Source of the DNA: a virus
Strand: one strand, 5' to 3'
IMG/VR virus record: IMGVR_UViG_3300046777_000609
Span: 1-30,396 of that record
Length of the DNA: 30,396 nt
The notes under the pieces are model-generated. The model worked only from the letters and a program-made list of their open reading frames with translations. It had not been told where the DNA came from and searched no databases. The position numbers and the translations under genes were made by a program. Shown here in pieces: positions 19,685-29,379 of the stretch (position 1 is its first letter; each line of letters starts with the position of its first letter).

Positions 19685-22600
19685 CATCATATCAGAACGT
19701 CTTTGGCGGAAATGTCGTTTACCCGGCAGAGGTAAGCTATCGCGCCTTTACGCTGTCTGCGAACGTCGAACTGGCGTGGCCGACCGAGCTCGCTACCAAC
19801 ACCAATGTCGTTTCGTCCATCATGGATGTCACGCCGTCCGGGGCGGGCTTCGAAGTGGCCATGCCCGCCGCTGATCAGGCGAGTGTGGGCGAGACCGCGC
19901 TGTTCTTCAATGTCGGCGCCAGCAGCTTCACGGTCACTGACAACTCCGGGAATACAATCCAGACCATCGCGCCGGGTGAGGCGTGGCAGATCTATCTGAC
20001 CAACAATGCGACGGTCGACGGCTCGTGGCGCCCGATTCAGTACGGCGCTGGCACTTCGTCTGTCTCAGCCAGCGCTCTGGCCGGTGCTGGCATCAAGGCC
20101 ATCACGACCACCCTGAACCAGTCCACGCCGACCACCCTGCTGTCGGCTGACTACACGCTGACCTCAGTCGATCGTGCGCGCGTGCTGGTGTGGAACGGTG
20201 GGGCCGGCACCTTCACGATGCCGTCTGCCGCTGTCGCCGGTAATGACTGGTTTTTCGAGGTCCGCAACTCCGGGACGGGTGGTCTGACGATCGCGCCTAC
20301 GGGTGGAGAACTGATCAATGGTCAGGCGAACCTGATCTTCAATCCCGGTGATAGCGCTCGTGTCATCACTGATGGCCTGAACTTCTACACCATCGGCTTC
20401 GGGCAGAACGCGACTTTCGCATTCGACTTTGTCTCGATCAGCCTTACCGGCCAGCCTTCGCCCTATACGCTGGCAGGCACCGACCTGAATCGCATCGCCT
20501 ACCAGTTCAGCGGCACCCTGACCGCGAACATGGAGATCGTGGTTCCGAACACGGTGCAGCAGTACTGGGTGCGCAATAACACCACTGGCGCCTACACGCT
20601 GACCGTGAAGACCGCTGCCGGAACTGGCGTGGTGGTCGTGCAGAGTGGCGCCGCGATCATGTATTGCGACGGCACCAATGTCGTCGAGGCTGACACCAAT
20701 AATTTGAGCTCGCCGATTGCTGTCTCACAGGGCGGCACTGGCGCTACGACTTCCGGTACTGCGCTGATTAATCTGGGCGGCACGTCGCTCGGTATCGGCG
20801 TCTTCACCGCTGTGAACTCGGCCGTGGCGCGCGCCGCGCTCGGTGCGGCTCCGGATAACTTCCCGGGAGCGGGAATTACCTATTGGACCGGAAGCGCGTG
20901 GGGTACTCCTTACACTACGAGTGGCGCCGGCACGCAGCTAGCTCTCACTGCTAGCCCTGCATTCACTGGGACGCCCACTGCGCCGACTGCCACTGCTGGT
21001 ACCAACACTACGCAGATCGCGACAACCGCATTCGTTTCGGCGACGGCGTTTTCCAGCGCGCTGCCCAGCCAGCTTGGCAACGCTGGCAAGTTCGTCACCA
21101 CTGACGGCACGAACGCCAGTTGGAGCGATGTCCCGCTGGCGAGTGGTGTGTCTGGTACACTCCCCGTCGCCAATGGTGGTACGGGCGCGACTACACTCAC
21201 TGGATATGTGAAGGGTAACGGTACGTCAGTGATGACGGCTAGCGCTACTGTTCCGGTTGGAGATCTGAGCGGCACACTGCCCGTTTCTCAGGGCGGTACC
21301 GGCTCGACTTCGCTGGCCCTAAACAATGTCTTGCTGGGTAATGGAGTAAGTGCTCTGCAGGCGGTAGCTCCGGGGGCGTCTGGGAACGTACTCACTAGCA
21401 ACGGAACCTCGTGGATCTCGCAGGCCATCTCGTCTGCAAACGTGCAGACGTTTGCGGCATCGGGCACTTGGACAAAACCTGCGAGTGCGCAGTTTGTATT
21501 GGTCGAAGTATGGGGTGCTGGTGGCGGTGGTGGGCGGGGCACTGCTGGTGCAGCTAACCCGCCCGGAGGCGGTGGTGGTGGTGGTGGCTACAACTCCAAG
21601 ATGTTCGCCGCGTCGCAGCTTCCGCCCACGGTATCTGTCATTATAGGCGCTGGAGGCACTGGCTCATCGTCCAATGGTGTGGATGGTGGAACCGGAGGCA
21701 ATACGAGTTTTGGCACCTTCTTTTACGCGACCGGAGGTGCAGGTGGTCAGGGTGGGGCTACTGGTACCGGCTATCAAAGAGGTGGTAACGGCGGAGGAAT
21801 TAATTTTGGAGACGGGTTCCTTATATATGATTCGGTAGCCGGAAGCGTCATACTTTCACAGATCGCCGCTGGGGGTCGTGGTGGGGGTAGTTACGTCAAT
21901 GGTGCCACAACAGTTAATGAAGTCAATGGATCAGCCTCTCTGTTCGGCGGTGGCGGAGGCGCTGGCGCGCAAACTGCCAGTCCCACAACGGGTGGCGGGT
22001 CATCTGTATATGGCGGTGGTGGCGGTGGCTGCGGCGGCAGTACTACCGCTGGAGGAAGTACTGCAACCCGAAATCCATGCCGAGGTGGGGGCCCGGTCCC
22101 AACGGGGTTTTCGACGGTGCCCGGCGCGGTTGGGGGTGGCCAGATTCCCATTTATGGCATCACCTCACCGCCAGCAGCTGACTTTCTTTGTGGCGGTGGC
22201 GGTGGCACTCCCGCGCAAGCTGCTCCATCTACTGTATCCTCCCTTGCTCTTGCCAACAATGGAGCACAGACCGTCGCGTTGGCTTCGGTTACAGTGTCTT
22301 CCATTTCTTATTTGAGCCTATTGGTCAGTTCTAATGGCCTGTCTACCTACACCACTTATCTGGTCCCGAAGGCGTTTGCTTCATCTGAAATAATTTATGA
22401 TGGCAGCAAGTATGTCATAATGTCACTTAATAGCAACGCAAGCAGTAGTTCAGCATTCTGCATTTCTACAACTGACTTTGTTAATTTTACCGAATACTCA
22501 GTGGTTGGCTTTGCTAGTACAATTTCTATTCTAAGTGTTATAAGATACTTTTACTACTTAAATAACAGATACTTTATCTGCGCTGCTGACGGGTTGTATT

Positions 22601-23262
22601 CATCTACAGACCTGAGCAGTTGGTCGCGTGTGTTAAGTGTTGCCAACATAAGAAGCGCAGCGTTCGATGGAACGTATTATTACGCAGCTGTATCTGGAAC
22701 CATTTACAGGTCTTCTGACCTGTCATCTTGGACTAACTACTCAACCGCCAGTGGCACAGTTGAGCATATGGACGCGTCACCAACGCTTATCATTATAACA
22801 AGCTCAAGCGGTAATTCTCGCTATTCAACAGATCAGGGGCAGACTTGGAATAACCTTCCAACAATAGCATCTGCTTCTGGTGGATTTGTTAAATATATTT
22901 CAAGCACTGGAGAGTGGATGCTTCAATCATCTTCTCCATCAAACTCCCTGTATTACAGTTCAACACCTACTGTTAGCTGGACTCAATCTGCGTCTGCTGT
23001 TTGCCGCAACGGTGGTGAGGCTATCTACAATGGCTCATATTATATAACAAACCCAACAAATAGTGCTACTAACGCAACCTACGCCAGCGCCACTCTGGCT
23101 GGTACATTTACTGCGCAGACATTCTCTGCATTTCCCACGGCAGCAACTCCGGGCAGCCCGGGCGGTATTGCTGGGGGTGGTGGCGGCGGTGCTGCGTCGA
23201 GCACGACTACGACCAATGGCGGTAACGGCGGCAATGGCTACTGCCGTGTCTACACTTGGTGA
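19681..23262 (+). CDS. Large tail fibre/receptor-binding protein
   Basis: A 1193-residue fibre, likely the main host-recognition protein. Residues 1-~120 form the probable virion-anchoring part (YQNVFGGNVVYPAEVSYRAF). The shaft holds beta domains, then fibre repeats: VSQGGTGATTSG, ASPAFTGTPTAPTATAGTNT followed by TQIATTAFV, GTLPVANGGTGATT and GTLPVSQGGTGSTS. Residues ~608-845 are a glycine-rich tip with Gly runs up to eight, like polyglycine adhesins. Residues ~850-1143 form an inserted Asp-box repeat domain in AT-rich DNA. The glycine-rich domain then resumes and ends GGNGGNGYCRVYTW. The start overlaps the homing endonuclease stop. The assembly chaperone gene follows. Confidence 0.85.
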   Translation: MTSYQNVFGGNVVYPAEVSYRAFTLSANVELAWPTELATNTNVVSSIMDVTPSGAGFEVAMPAADQASVGETALFFNVGASSFTVTDNSGNTIQTIAPGEAWQIYLTNNATVDGSWRPIQYGAGTSSVSASALAGAGIKAITTTLNQSTPTTLLSADYTLTSVDRARVLVWNGGAGTFTMPSAAVAGNDWFFEVRNSGTGGLTIAPTGGELINGQANLIFNPGDSARVITDGLNFYTIGFGQNATFAFDFVSISLTGQPSPYTLAGTDLNRIAYQFSGTLTANMEIVVPNTVQQYWVRNNTTGAYTLTVKTAAGTGVVVVQSGAAIMYCDGTNVVEADTNNLSSPIAVSQGGTGATTSGTALINLGGTSLGIGVFTAVNSAVARAALGAAPDNFPGAGITYWTGSAWGTPYTTSGAGTQLALTASPAFTGTPTAPTATAGTNTTQIATTAFVSATAFSSALPSQLGNAGKFVTTDGTNASWSDVPLASGVSGTLPVANGGTGATTLTGYVKGNGTSVMTASATVPVGDLSGTLPVSQGGTGSTSLALNNVLLGNGVSALQAVAPGASGNVLTSNGTSWISQAISSANVQTFAASGTWTKPASAQFVLVEVWGAGGGGGRGTAGAANPPGGGGGGGGYNSKMFAASQLPPTVSVIIGAGGTGSSSNGVDGGTGGNTSFGTFFYATGGAGGQGGATGTGYQRGGNGGGINFGDGFLIYDSVAGSVILSQIAAGGRGGGSYVNGATTVNEVNGSASLFGGGGGAGAQTASPTTGGGSSVYGGGGGGCGGSTTAGGSTATRNPCRGGGPVPTGFSTVPGAVGGGQIPIYGITSPPAADFLCGGGGGTPAQAAPSTVSSLALANNGAQTVALASVTVSSISYLSLLVSSNGLSTYTTYLVPKAFASSEIIYDGSKYVIMSLNSNASSSSAFCISTTDFVNFTEYSVVGFASTISILSVIRYFYYLNNRYFICAADGLYSSTDLSSWSRVLSVANIRSAAFDGTYYYAAVSGTIYRSSDLSSWTNYSTASGTVEHMDASPTLIIITSSSGNSRYSTDQGQTWNNLPTIASASGGFVKYISSTGEWMLQSSSPSNSLYYSSTPTVSWTQSASAVCRNGGEAIYNGSYYITNPTNSATNATYASATLAGTFTAQTFSAFPTAATPGSPGGIAGGGGGGAASSTTTTNGGNGGNGYCRVYTW
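22230..23110 (+). other. AT-rich nested module in fibre gene (Asp-box repeat domain)
   Basis: Base composition changes abruptly to AT-rich inside the fibre reading frame and reverts before the final glycine-rich segment. The encoded ~290 residues contain repeats of the type [YC]-x-S-x-D-x3-W: STTDFVNFTEY, SSTDLSSWSR, RSSDLSSWTNY, STDQGQTWNN (22825 on, a perfect S-x-D-x-G-x-T-W Asp box) and YSSTPTVSWTQ. This suggests a sialidase-like beta-propeller, probably carbohydrate-binding. Boundaries are approximate. Confidence 0.65.
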
Positions 23263-23270
23263 GGTGAACC

Positions 23271-23627
23271 ATGCGCTACGTAATCATTGAAGATGGTGTG
23301 GTCACCAATGCGGCAGTGGCAGATGAGCCACTGGGCAGCAACTGGCTGCAGTCTGACACCGCCGATATCGGCGACCTCTATGACGGGGAGAATTTCTCCA
23401 AGCCGCCGACGCCACAAGAGGTCATCGATGAGGCGTGGAAGGCTCTCCGCCTGCGCCGTGATGGCCTCCTGTCGCTCTCGGACTGGACCCAGCTGCCAGA
23501 CAATCCTCTGAATGACACTCAGAGGGCTGAGGCAGTCGCCTACCGTCAAGCCCTGCGCGACTTCCCGGAGACGTGTCAAGATCCGCTGAATGCTGTATGG
23601 CCTGAAGCACCGTCTTTCCTTGGGTGA
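23271..23627 (+). CDS. Tail fibre assembly chaperone (Phage_tail_APC-like)
   Basis: A 118-residue protein directly downstream of the fibre gene, with GAGGTGA before its ATG. The N-terminus RYVIIEDGVVTNAAVAD is the typical 'environment' strand pair. The C-terminal half carries the tail assembly chaperone signature LRLRRDGLLSLSDWTQLPDN, then AYRQALRDFPE and VWPEAPSFLG. Proteins of this group help fold or trimerise the fibre encoded next to them and are not always part of the virion. The partner is most likely the 1193-residue fibre. Confidence 0.85.
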   Translation: MRYVIIEDGVVTNAAVADEPLGSNWLQSDTADIGDLYDGENFSKPPTPQEVIDEAWKALRLRRDGLLSLSDWTQLPDNPLNDTQRAEAVAYRQALRDFPETCQDPLNAVWPEAPSFLG

Positions 23628-23633
23628 TCTCGC

Positions 23634-25238
23634 ATGCTCATACCCATCAATGTCCGTTCTGACCCCGGCATCAAGCGTGATGGCACCAAGTTTGAGGGCA
23701 ATGCCTACGTCGACGGACAATGGGTTCGATTCCAGCGTGGCCTGCCGAGGAAGATAGGTGGGTATCGCAGGGTCACGAACTACATCAACGGGATCGTTCG
23801 CCAGTTCCATACGCAGGCGCTGAACAACTTCGTCTATACGCACGTCGGCCATTCTCTGGGTGTGCAGCGGTTCACGCTGGACGTTAACGGGAACCCGAGC
23901 TCGCCCATCGATCGCTCTCCGGCCGGGTATACCGAGAACGAGCAGATGATGTGGATGTTCGACGCCATGTTCGATGGTGCGGGCAGCGGTACCGTGTTGA
24001 TTGCGCATGGCACCGAGACGGCGAATGACATTTCCAGCGGCACGAACCTGCCCGCCTATATCGGTGACCTCTATGGTACCGGGCAGCTAACGCAGATCCC
24101 CACGGGTGGCGTATGTGGCGGCATCGTGGTGCTGCACCCGTACCTGTTTATGTACTGCAAGAACGGGTACATTAAATGGTCCGACGCCAATGACCCGACG
24201 AACTTTACGACCGGCGACGCGGGTGACGCGTTCATCGCATCCTCGAAAATCATCAAGGGTATGACGCTGCGTGGCGGCGGCAACAACCCTGCTGGCCTGT
24301 TCTGGACGCTGGATAGCGTGATCCGCGCCTATTACACGGGCGGCGACGACGTGTTTGCCTTCGACACCATCACGGCTTCATCGAGCATTCTCTCGGCCAA
24401 CAGCGTCATCGAGCACGACGGCATCTACTTCTGGGTCGGTCTGGATCGGTTCCTGCTGTACAACGGCGTGGTCCGCGAGATCGAGAACAACATGAACATC
24501 AACTACTTCTTCGAAGGGTTGAACTACGCGGCGGGAAACAAGGTCTTCGCGTTCAAGGTTCCCCGCTTCGGGGAGATCTGGTGGTGCTATCCGCGCGGCG
24601 AGGCAACGGAATGCACGCACGCTGTGATCTACAATTACCGCGAGAATACGTGGTACGACTGCGAGCTCCCCAATGGCGGTCGTTCCGCCGGGATCTACGC
24701 GCAGGTATTCCAGTCTCCACTGCTTGCCGGTAATGTTCCGATACTGCCGCCGACTGGTGACGAGCGCATTACTGAAGGCGGCGACGATCGTATTACCGAG
24801 GATGGGGCCTTCCGCATCACGGATACCGGCTACGATCAGTACAAGATCTGGCGCCACGAGACAGGCGTCAATGAGATTGATGGCACGCAGGTCAATGCGA
24901 TCGAGAGTTATTTCGAGACTGGCGACATCTCGCTGCTGGTTGCGGACCAGCCCAAGAACGCAGCCATTCGCGTCGAGATGATCGAGCCTGACTTTGTGCA
25001 GAGCGGCGACATGCAGGTCTATGTGACCGGCCGGATCAACGCCCGCGCACCCGAGGTCAATGGCCCCATTCGCAGCTTCCCGGACCAGCCAAGCGAGGTT
25101 TACGAGCAGCAGGTATTCCTGAAGGAGCAGAGGCGCGAGATGCGGTTCCGCTTCACCAGCAATACGGTTGATGGGGATTACCAAATGGGACAGGTGATTG
25201 CTCACATCGAGCAGGGTGATGGCAGGTATCAGTCGTGA
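23634..25238 (+). CDS. Tail nozzle / DNA stabilisation protein (P22 gp10-like)
   Basis: A 534-residue protein probably forming the beta-propeller hub or nozzle that plugs the packaged genome below the adaptors. It opens with INVRSDPGIKRDGTKFEG and YVDGQWVRFQRGLPRKIGGY, then shows long beta-rich stretches. It ends with RREMRFRFTSNTVDGDYQMG, a phrase I recall from gp10-like proteins of podoviruses. Residues ~378-400 contain three 'RITE/RITD' repeats (ERITEGGDDRITEDGAFRIT), a small beta insertion. The length is near that of P22 gp10 (472) with this insertion. Position after the fibre and before ejection genes agrees. Confidence 0.82.
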   Translation: MLIPINVRSDPGIKRDGTKFEGNAYVDGQWVRFQRGLPRKIGGYRRVTNYINGIVRQFHTQALNNFVYTHVGHSLGVQRFTLDVNGNPSSPIDRSPAGYTENEQMMWMFDAMFDGAGSGTVLIAHGTETANDISSGTNLPAYIGDLYGTGQLTQIPTGGVCGGIVVLHPYLFMYCKNGYIKWSDANDPTNFTTGDAGDAFIASSKIIKGMTLRGGGNNPAGLFWTLDSVIRAYYTGGDDVFAFDTITASSSILSANSVIEHDGIYFWVGLDRFLLYNGVVREIENNMNINYFFEGLNYAAGNKVFAFKVPRFGEIWWCYPRGEATECTHAVIYNYRENTWYDCELPNGGRSAGIYAQVFQSPLLAGNVPILPPTGDERITEGGDDRITEDGAFRITDTGYDQYKIWRHETGVNEIDGTQVNAIESYFETGDISLLVADQPKNAAIRVEMIEPDFVQSGDMQVYVTGRINARAPEVNGPIRSFPDQPSEVYEQQVFLKEQRREMRFRFTSNTVDGDYQMGQVIAHIEQGDGRYQS

Positions 25239-25477
25239 GCTTCGTCAATCCCAACTTCATCCCGACGTTCAGGGAGTGGGCGGATTACATGTATCCGACG
25301 CTTCAGGAGTATGGCGTCATCGAACAGCTTACGCATGGTAGCGATTGGAAAAGTTGGGCGGCTGGGTTATTAGCATTAAATGGTCTGGCAGAGCGTGCTA
25401 TTCCTTCGCCATACCAGTTCGATGATTGGAAGGATTGGGCGGTGCGTCTGATCGAAGCGCTGAATCAGGGGTCGTAA
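25235..25477 (+). CDS. Small Trp-rich conserved protein
   Basis: An 80-residue protein starting at GTG 25235 in a GTGA overlap with the nozzle gene. It contains two related Trp motifs, DWKSWAAGLLALNGLAERAI and DDWKDWAVRLIEALNQ, plus an N-terminal IPTFREWADYM. I recall similar ~80-residue proteins directly downstream of gp10-like genes in other phages, without known function. Translational coupling to the nozzle gene suggests a role in tail completion. Confidence 0.68.
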   Translation: MSFVNPNFIPTFREWADYMYPTLQEYGVIEQLTHGSDWKSWAAGLLALNGLAERAIPSPYQFDDWKDWAVRLIEALNQGS

Positions 25478-28333
25478 ATGGCAATCCAGTACATTGAGAT
25501 CCCCGGTCTCGGCTCGATCCCTCTGGAGATCCCTGACTTCTCGGGGGTCGATGCCTCATCAATGTACACCCCCGAAGCTATGGCATACACACCGAGTGTG
25601 TATAGCCCCGCTGCGGATTACATGTCTGCCCCTGAGCCCGTTGCCGGCATCAGCACCATGTTCGCTCCCGAGGCTTATGAGCGCGCCGGCCGCTTCGCTG
25701 GTGAGGGTGGTGGCGACATCGAGCTTAGCGGCCTTGGTCGCGTTGGTTCTGCTGCTGATGTAGCGACCACGCCGAACTATCTGGTGCGCCCGACTGCGGG
25801 GCTGGATCCGACTGGGTTGAGCTTCCAGACAGTCGGTGATCAGAGTGGCTTCCAGTTCGTAACGAACAAGGGCAACGCTGCTGGCGTCGATGGCAAGGCA
25901 GTCAGTACGAAAGGTGCTGCAGGCACTGCCAATCCGTCAGGTTTTGTCCCTTACGTTGAGGGCGCGACGTACCGCATCCGGGACGAAAAGGGTAAAGACG
26001 AGATACTCTACACCGGCGTTGGCGAGGAAGGCCTGCGCAATGTCTACGCATTGGCTCAGAACCTATCGGCGACCAAGGGCAAGAAAGCCAACTGGGGCGT
26101 CGAGATGCAATTGCCCGGCGAAACGTCGTGGCATCGCGTGGCCGATGACGATCCAGCGAAGAGCTTCGTCAACAAGGCTCTGGATGTTGTTGGTGATGCT
26201 GCACTTGGCTTTGTGGTTGGCGGTCCGGTTGGAGCTCTCGCGGCTGCTGGCCTGAGTGCCGCCGGTGTCAATGTCACTGACATTGCCGTCCCGATGATTT
26301 TAGCTGCGACTCCTCTCGGCCCGGTGGCCGGTGCAGGTATTGGGTCTTTTGGTGCAAGCGTGGCTCAAGGCCGCTCTCTAGAGGAATCTTTCATTAGGGC
26401 AGGCCTCTCCGCCGTTACGGCTGGTGCGATTGAGAAAATCCCCGGCGCCAAAGAGGCATTGGGTAGCGTCACCAGCAGTCTGGGTATTGATAAGGCAATT
26501 TCTTCCGGGCTTTTGCCTAAGATGAGTTCATCTCTTAGCAGTGCCCTTACGAGCCCAATTACTGGAGCCGGCGGAGAGATCGTGGTTCAGGGTCTTGGAT
26601 CGCTGCCTGTCTCGGCGGCGGCGGCTGGTATCGGCAGCGGTGTCACCGCTGATGTTATCGCCAACGCAGTTGCTAACAGCGCTTCTGGGCAGACCGCTCA
26701 GCAGGCGTTGGAGCAGGCCAAGCTGGAGCAGCAGTTTGATCAGACGCTGCCGCAGGACACGACTGCCGGCGAGCCGCCTATCACCGTGACTGGACAGACT
26801 GGCGCTACGGGATCCGAGGTTATCTCCGGGATTGGCGGTGGTGCCAGCACGGTTTCTGGTGCGGCGCAAGATCAGGTCCAGCAGCCGACTGAAGAAGACA
26901 TCGTTGTTCAGGCCCGCGTCGATGAGGCGGCGAACCTGATCACAGCGGGTGCCGGCATCGGCGCACTGACCTCTGCTGGCTTCACGCAAGCTGAGATTGA
27001 TAGGGCGATTGCGCAGGTCCAGCAGAAAGAGATTGTCGCTGAAGCTCAGAAGGCTGCCGGAGTAGATACGACCTCTCCTGCTATCGGTGGCGCTGCTGGC
27101 ACGGTAACGGGTGGCACCGCCCCCGAAACCATCGGCACTAAGGATATCGTTGCCGAAGGCCAGCAGCAGGATACCGGCACGCCTGCGGCAGGCATTGGCG
27201 GCACTACGGGTGGTGCGGCGCCTGAGACTGTCGGTACTGAGGATATCAAATCGGTCGGGCAGAAGCAGACCGGCGTGGATACGAGCACGGCTGGCATTGG
27301 CGGCGGTGCTGGTACGGTGACTGGCGGTGACACCGCTAGCCCGGTGGAAGAAGACGGAACCATTCGTGTTGAGGGTGAGAAGGACACCCCGACTACTGCT
27401 CCATCAGATCTTACAAAAGACACCGGTACCGGAGAAACGAAGACCGATGAGGGTGTCCGGGAGGAGCCTCCAAAGGATAAAGATCTCACTAAGGACGACG
27501 GCAAGGGCCTCAGCACGAAGGACTACATCCGGATGGCGCTGGCCGCGCCTCAGCTTCTGCGCGGCATCGGTGACCTGCTGGGTGCCGGAGAAAGCAACGA
27601 ACGCTTCGTGGCTGAACGCAGCCCGCTGACCTATACTGCGCTAAATCGCAAGCAGACGATCAGCGGCGGAACTGGTGCGGCGCCTGCGTTTGACGTGTTC
27701 ACCTATGGCCAGAATGTGCCGGGCGCACAGGCAAGCGAGTTCACATTCTTCGAACCGTATGCCCTGAAGGCGGCTCCGCAGACTTATACTTCCGCGACGA
27801 CTGTGCCGATCTATACACAGGCCGATGTCGACGCGCGGAATGCCGCCATTACCAATCAGTACAATGCCAAGGCGGCAGATTTTAATGCCTATCAGAACGC
27901 TCTCGCGTCGCAGGTTGCAGCTGGAACCATGACGCCAGAGGCCGCTGCGGCTGCTGCACAGCAGTATGCGACTGGCCTTGGTGTCACAGCGTCCGCCCCA
28001 GCAATGGCTGAGGGTGGCGAAGTCGATGATGACATGGTAAAACATCTCGTTGCCTACAGCCAAGGCGGTGGACACAAGGGCCCCGGCAAGGTCAGCGGCA
28101 TCGGTAGTGGTCAGGAGGATCTTATCCCGGCATGGCTTTCGGATGGTGAATACGTCTGGAGCGCGCAGGATGTGGCCGATCTCGGCGATGGTTCGACTGA
28201 TGAAGGCGTGAGGCGACTGGATAAGATGCGTGAAATGGTCCGCAGGAACGCTGGTCGCAAGCAGGTGAAGAAGATTGCCAAGCCCCAGCCCGGGCTCGAC
28301 AAGATGCTCAAGGCCGTAGGAGGGCCGGTGTAA
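25478..28333 (+). CDS. Large internal virion / DNA ejection protein
   Basis: A 951-residue protein, likely packaged in the head and ejected with DNA. The N-terminal ~230 residues are mixed. Residues ~234-300 form a long Ala/Gly/Val hydrophobic region (ALGFVVGGPVGALAAAGLSA, IAVPMILAATPLGPVAGAGI) able to insert into membranes. Residues ~390-640 are low-complexity Gly/Thr/Gln with recurring short strands (ITVTGQ, IVVQAR, IVAEAQ, IVAEGQ, IKSVGQ, IRVEGE) about 33-45 residues apart. The C-terminus carries MAEGGEV, then GIGSGQEDLIPAWLSDGEYV and LGDGSTDEGVRRLDKMREMV, a module I recall from internal proteins of other podoviruses. Confidence 0.72.
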   Translation: MAIQYIEIPGLGSIPLEIPDFSGVDASSMYTPEAMAYTPSVYSPAADYMSAPEPVAGISTMFAPEAYERAGRFAGEGGGDIELSGLGRVGSAADVATTPNYLVRPTAGLDPTGLSFQTVGDQSGFQFVTNKGNAAGVDGKAVSTKGAAGTANPSGFVPYVEGATYRIRDEKGKDEILYTGVGEEGLRNVYALAQNLSATKGKKANWGVEMQLPGETSWHRVADDDPAKSFVNKALDVVGDAALGFVVGGPVGALAAAGLSAAGVNVTDIAVPMILAATPLGPVAGAGIGSFGASVAQGRSLEESFIRAGLSAVTAGAIEKIPGAKEALGSVTSSLGIDKAISSGLLPKMSSSLSSALTSPITGAGGEIVVQGLGSLPVSAAAAGIGSGVTADVIANAVANSASGQTAQQALEQAKLEQQFDQTLPQDTTAGEPPITVTGQTGATGSEVISGIGGGASTVSGAAQDQVQQPTEEDIVVQARVDEAANLITAGAGIGALTSAGFTQAEIDRAIAQVQQKEIVAEAQKAAGVDTTSPAIGGAAGTVTGGTAPETIGTKDIVAEGQQQDTGTPAAGIGGTTGGAAPETVGTEDIKSVGQKQTGVDTSTAGIGGGAGTVTGGDTASPVEEDGTIRVEGEKDTPTTAPSDLTKDTGTGETKTDEGVREEPPKDKDLTKDDGKGLSTKDYIRMALAAPQLLRGIGDLLGAGESNERFVAERSPLTYTALNRKQTISGGTGAAPAFDVFTYGQNVPGAQASEFTFFEPYALKAAPQTYTSATTVPIYTQADVDARNAAITNQYNAKAADFNAYQNALASQVAAGTMTPEAAAAAAQQYATGLGVTASAPAMAEGGEVDDDMVKHLVAYSQGGGHKGPGKVSGIGSGQEDLIPAWLSDGEYVWSAQDVADLGDGSTDEGVRRLDKMREMVRRNAGRKQVKKIAKPQPGLDKMLKAVGGPV

Positions 28334-29379
28334 TGGCAGTGCAGCAGACCACCACCCAGACCATCCTGCCGGAATGGTACACCCAGTATGCGCAGCAGCT
28401 GACCGGCCGGGCGCTGGCAGCATCCGAAGAGCCGTATCAGGCATACAATCTTCCGCGTATCGCGGGCTTTGCTCCGGAGCAGGAGCAGGCATTCGCGATG
28501 GCGCCGACTGCTGCCGCTGCTTACAAGCCATATCTTGGCGCTGCTGGTGAGCTTGCGACAGTAGGCGGGACTGGCAGCGCATATAGCGCGGCCCAGCCTT
28601 ATCTCGCTCAGGGTGCTGGATCGTTCACGCAGCCGGGTGTCGCTCAGCAGTACATGAGCCCGTACATCCAGAGCGTCGTCTCCGGCATCGGCGATATTGC
28701 TGCCCAGAACCTGCGGGAAAAGATCCTGCCTGCCGTGAACCGCACCTTCATTGGTGGGGGCACATTCGGTGGTAGCCGGAGTGCAGACTTCACCCAGCGC
28801 GCCATTCGTGATGCTCAGGCTGCGGCGTTGTCGCAGCAGGTTGATGCCATGCGGCAGGGGTACAAGGAAGCTGCGGACCTCTATGGCACCGAGGCTGGCC
28901 GGTCGCTTACTGCTGCCGGTCAGGTCGGGCAGATTGCTGGAAGCGACTATACCCGCATGCTTGACGCGGCTCAGCGCATGGGCATTCTTGGAGAGTCCGC
29001 TCAGCAGTCTGGTCTCAAGGAAGCGGCCACACTGGAGTCGATCGGGCAGCAGCGTCAGGCACTTGGTCAGAAGTCTGCGGATCTGTCATATCAGGACTTC
29101 CTTGCCCAGCGGGATTATCCGTTTACGCAGTTGCAGAAGCTGACGAGCGTAGCTGGTACACCGAGCGCTCAGGGGACCACCACTGTCCAGCAGGCTCCGG
29201 GGCCGTCTGGAACCTCGCAGCTTCTGGGCGGTCTAGCTGGCGTTGCTGGTTTGCTGGGCGCCACCGGAGCTTTTGGCAAGAGCGGCTGGCTCTCATCGGT
29301 TTTCGCTGAAGGTGGCGAAGTGAAGAAGCAGGTTCCTCCCATGAAGTCCGGACTCGGGTGGCTGAAGGATAAGAACTGA
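28333..29379 (+). CDS. DNA ejection / internal virion protein
   Basis: A 348-residue protein with AGGAGGG (28318-28324) before ATG 28333, overlapping the previous stop by 1 nt. It begins with a Gln-rich stretch (TILPEWYTQYAQQLTGRAL), then YMSPYIQSVVSGIGDIAAQN, and the conserved turn GGGTFGGSRSADFTQRAIRD. Long helices rich in Ala/Gln follow. Near the C-terminus is a hydrophobic Gly/Ala segment (LLGGLAGVAGLLGATGAFG), then FAEGGEV and a basic end. This layout is common among phage proteins ejected with DNA. The helical core and membrane-active segment suggest part of a trans-envelope channel. Confidence 0.7.
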   Translation: MAVQQTTTQTILPEWYTQYAQQLTGRALAASEEPYQAYNLPRIAGFAPEQEQAFAMAPTAAAAYKPYLGAAGELATVGGTGSAYSAAQPYLAQGAGSFTQPGVAQQYMSPYIQSVVSGIGDIAAQNLREKILPAVNRTFIGGGTFGGSRSADFTQRAIRDAQAAALSQQVDAMRQGYKEAADLYGTEAGRSLTAAGQVGQIAGSDYTRMLDAAQRMGILGESAQQSGLKEAATLESIGQQRQALGQKSADLSYQDFLAQRDYPFTQLQKLTSVAGTPSAQGTTTVQQAPGPSGTSQLLGGLAGVAGLLGATGAFGKSGWLSSVFAEGGEVKKQVPPMKSGLGWLKDKN

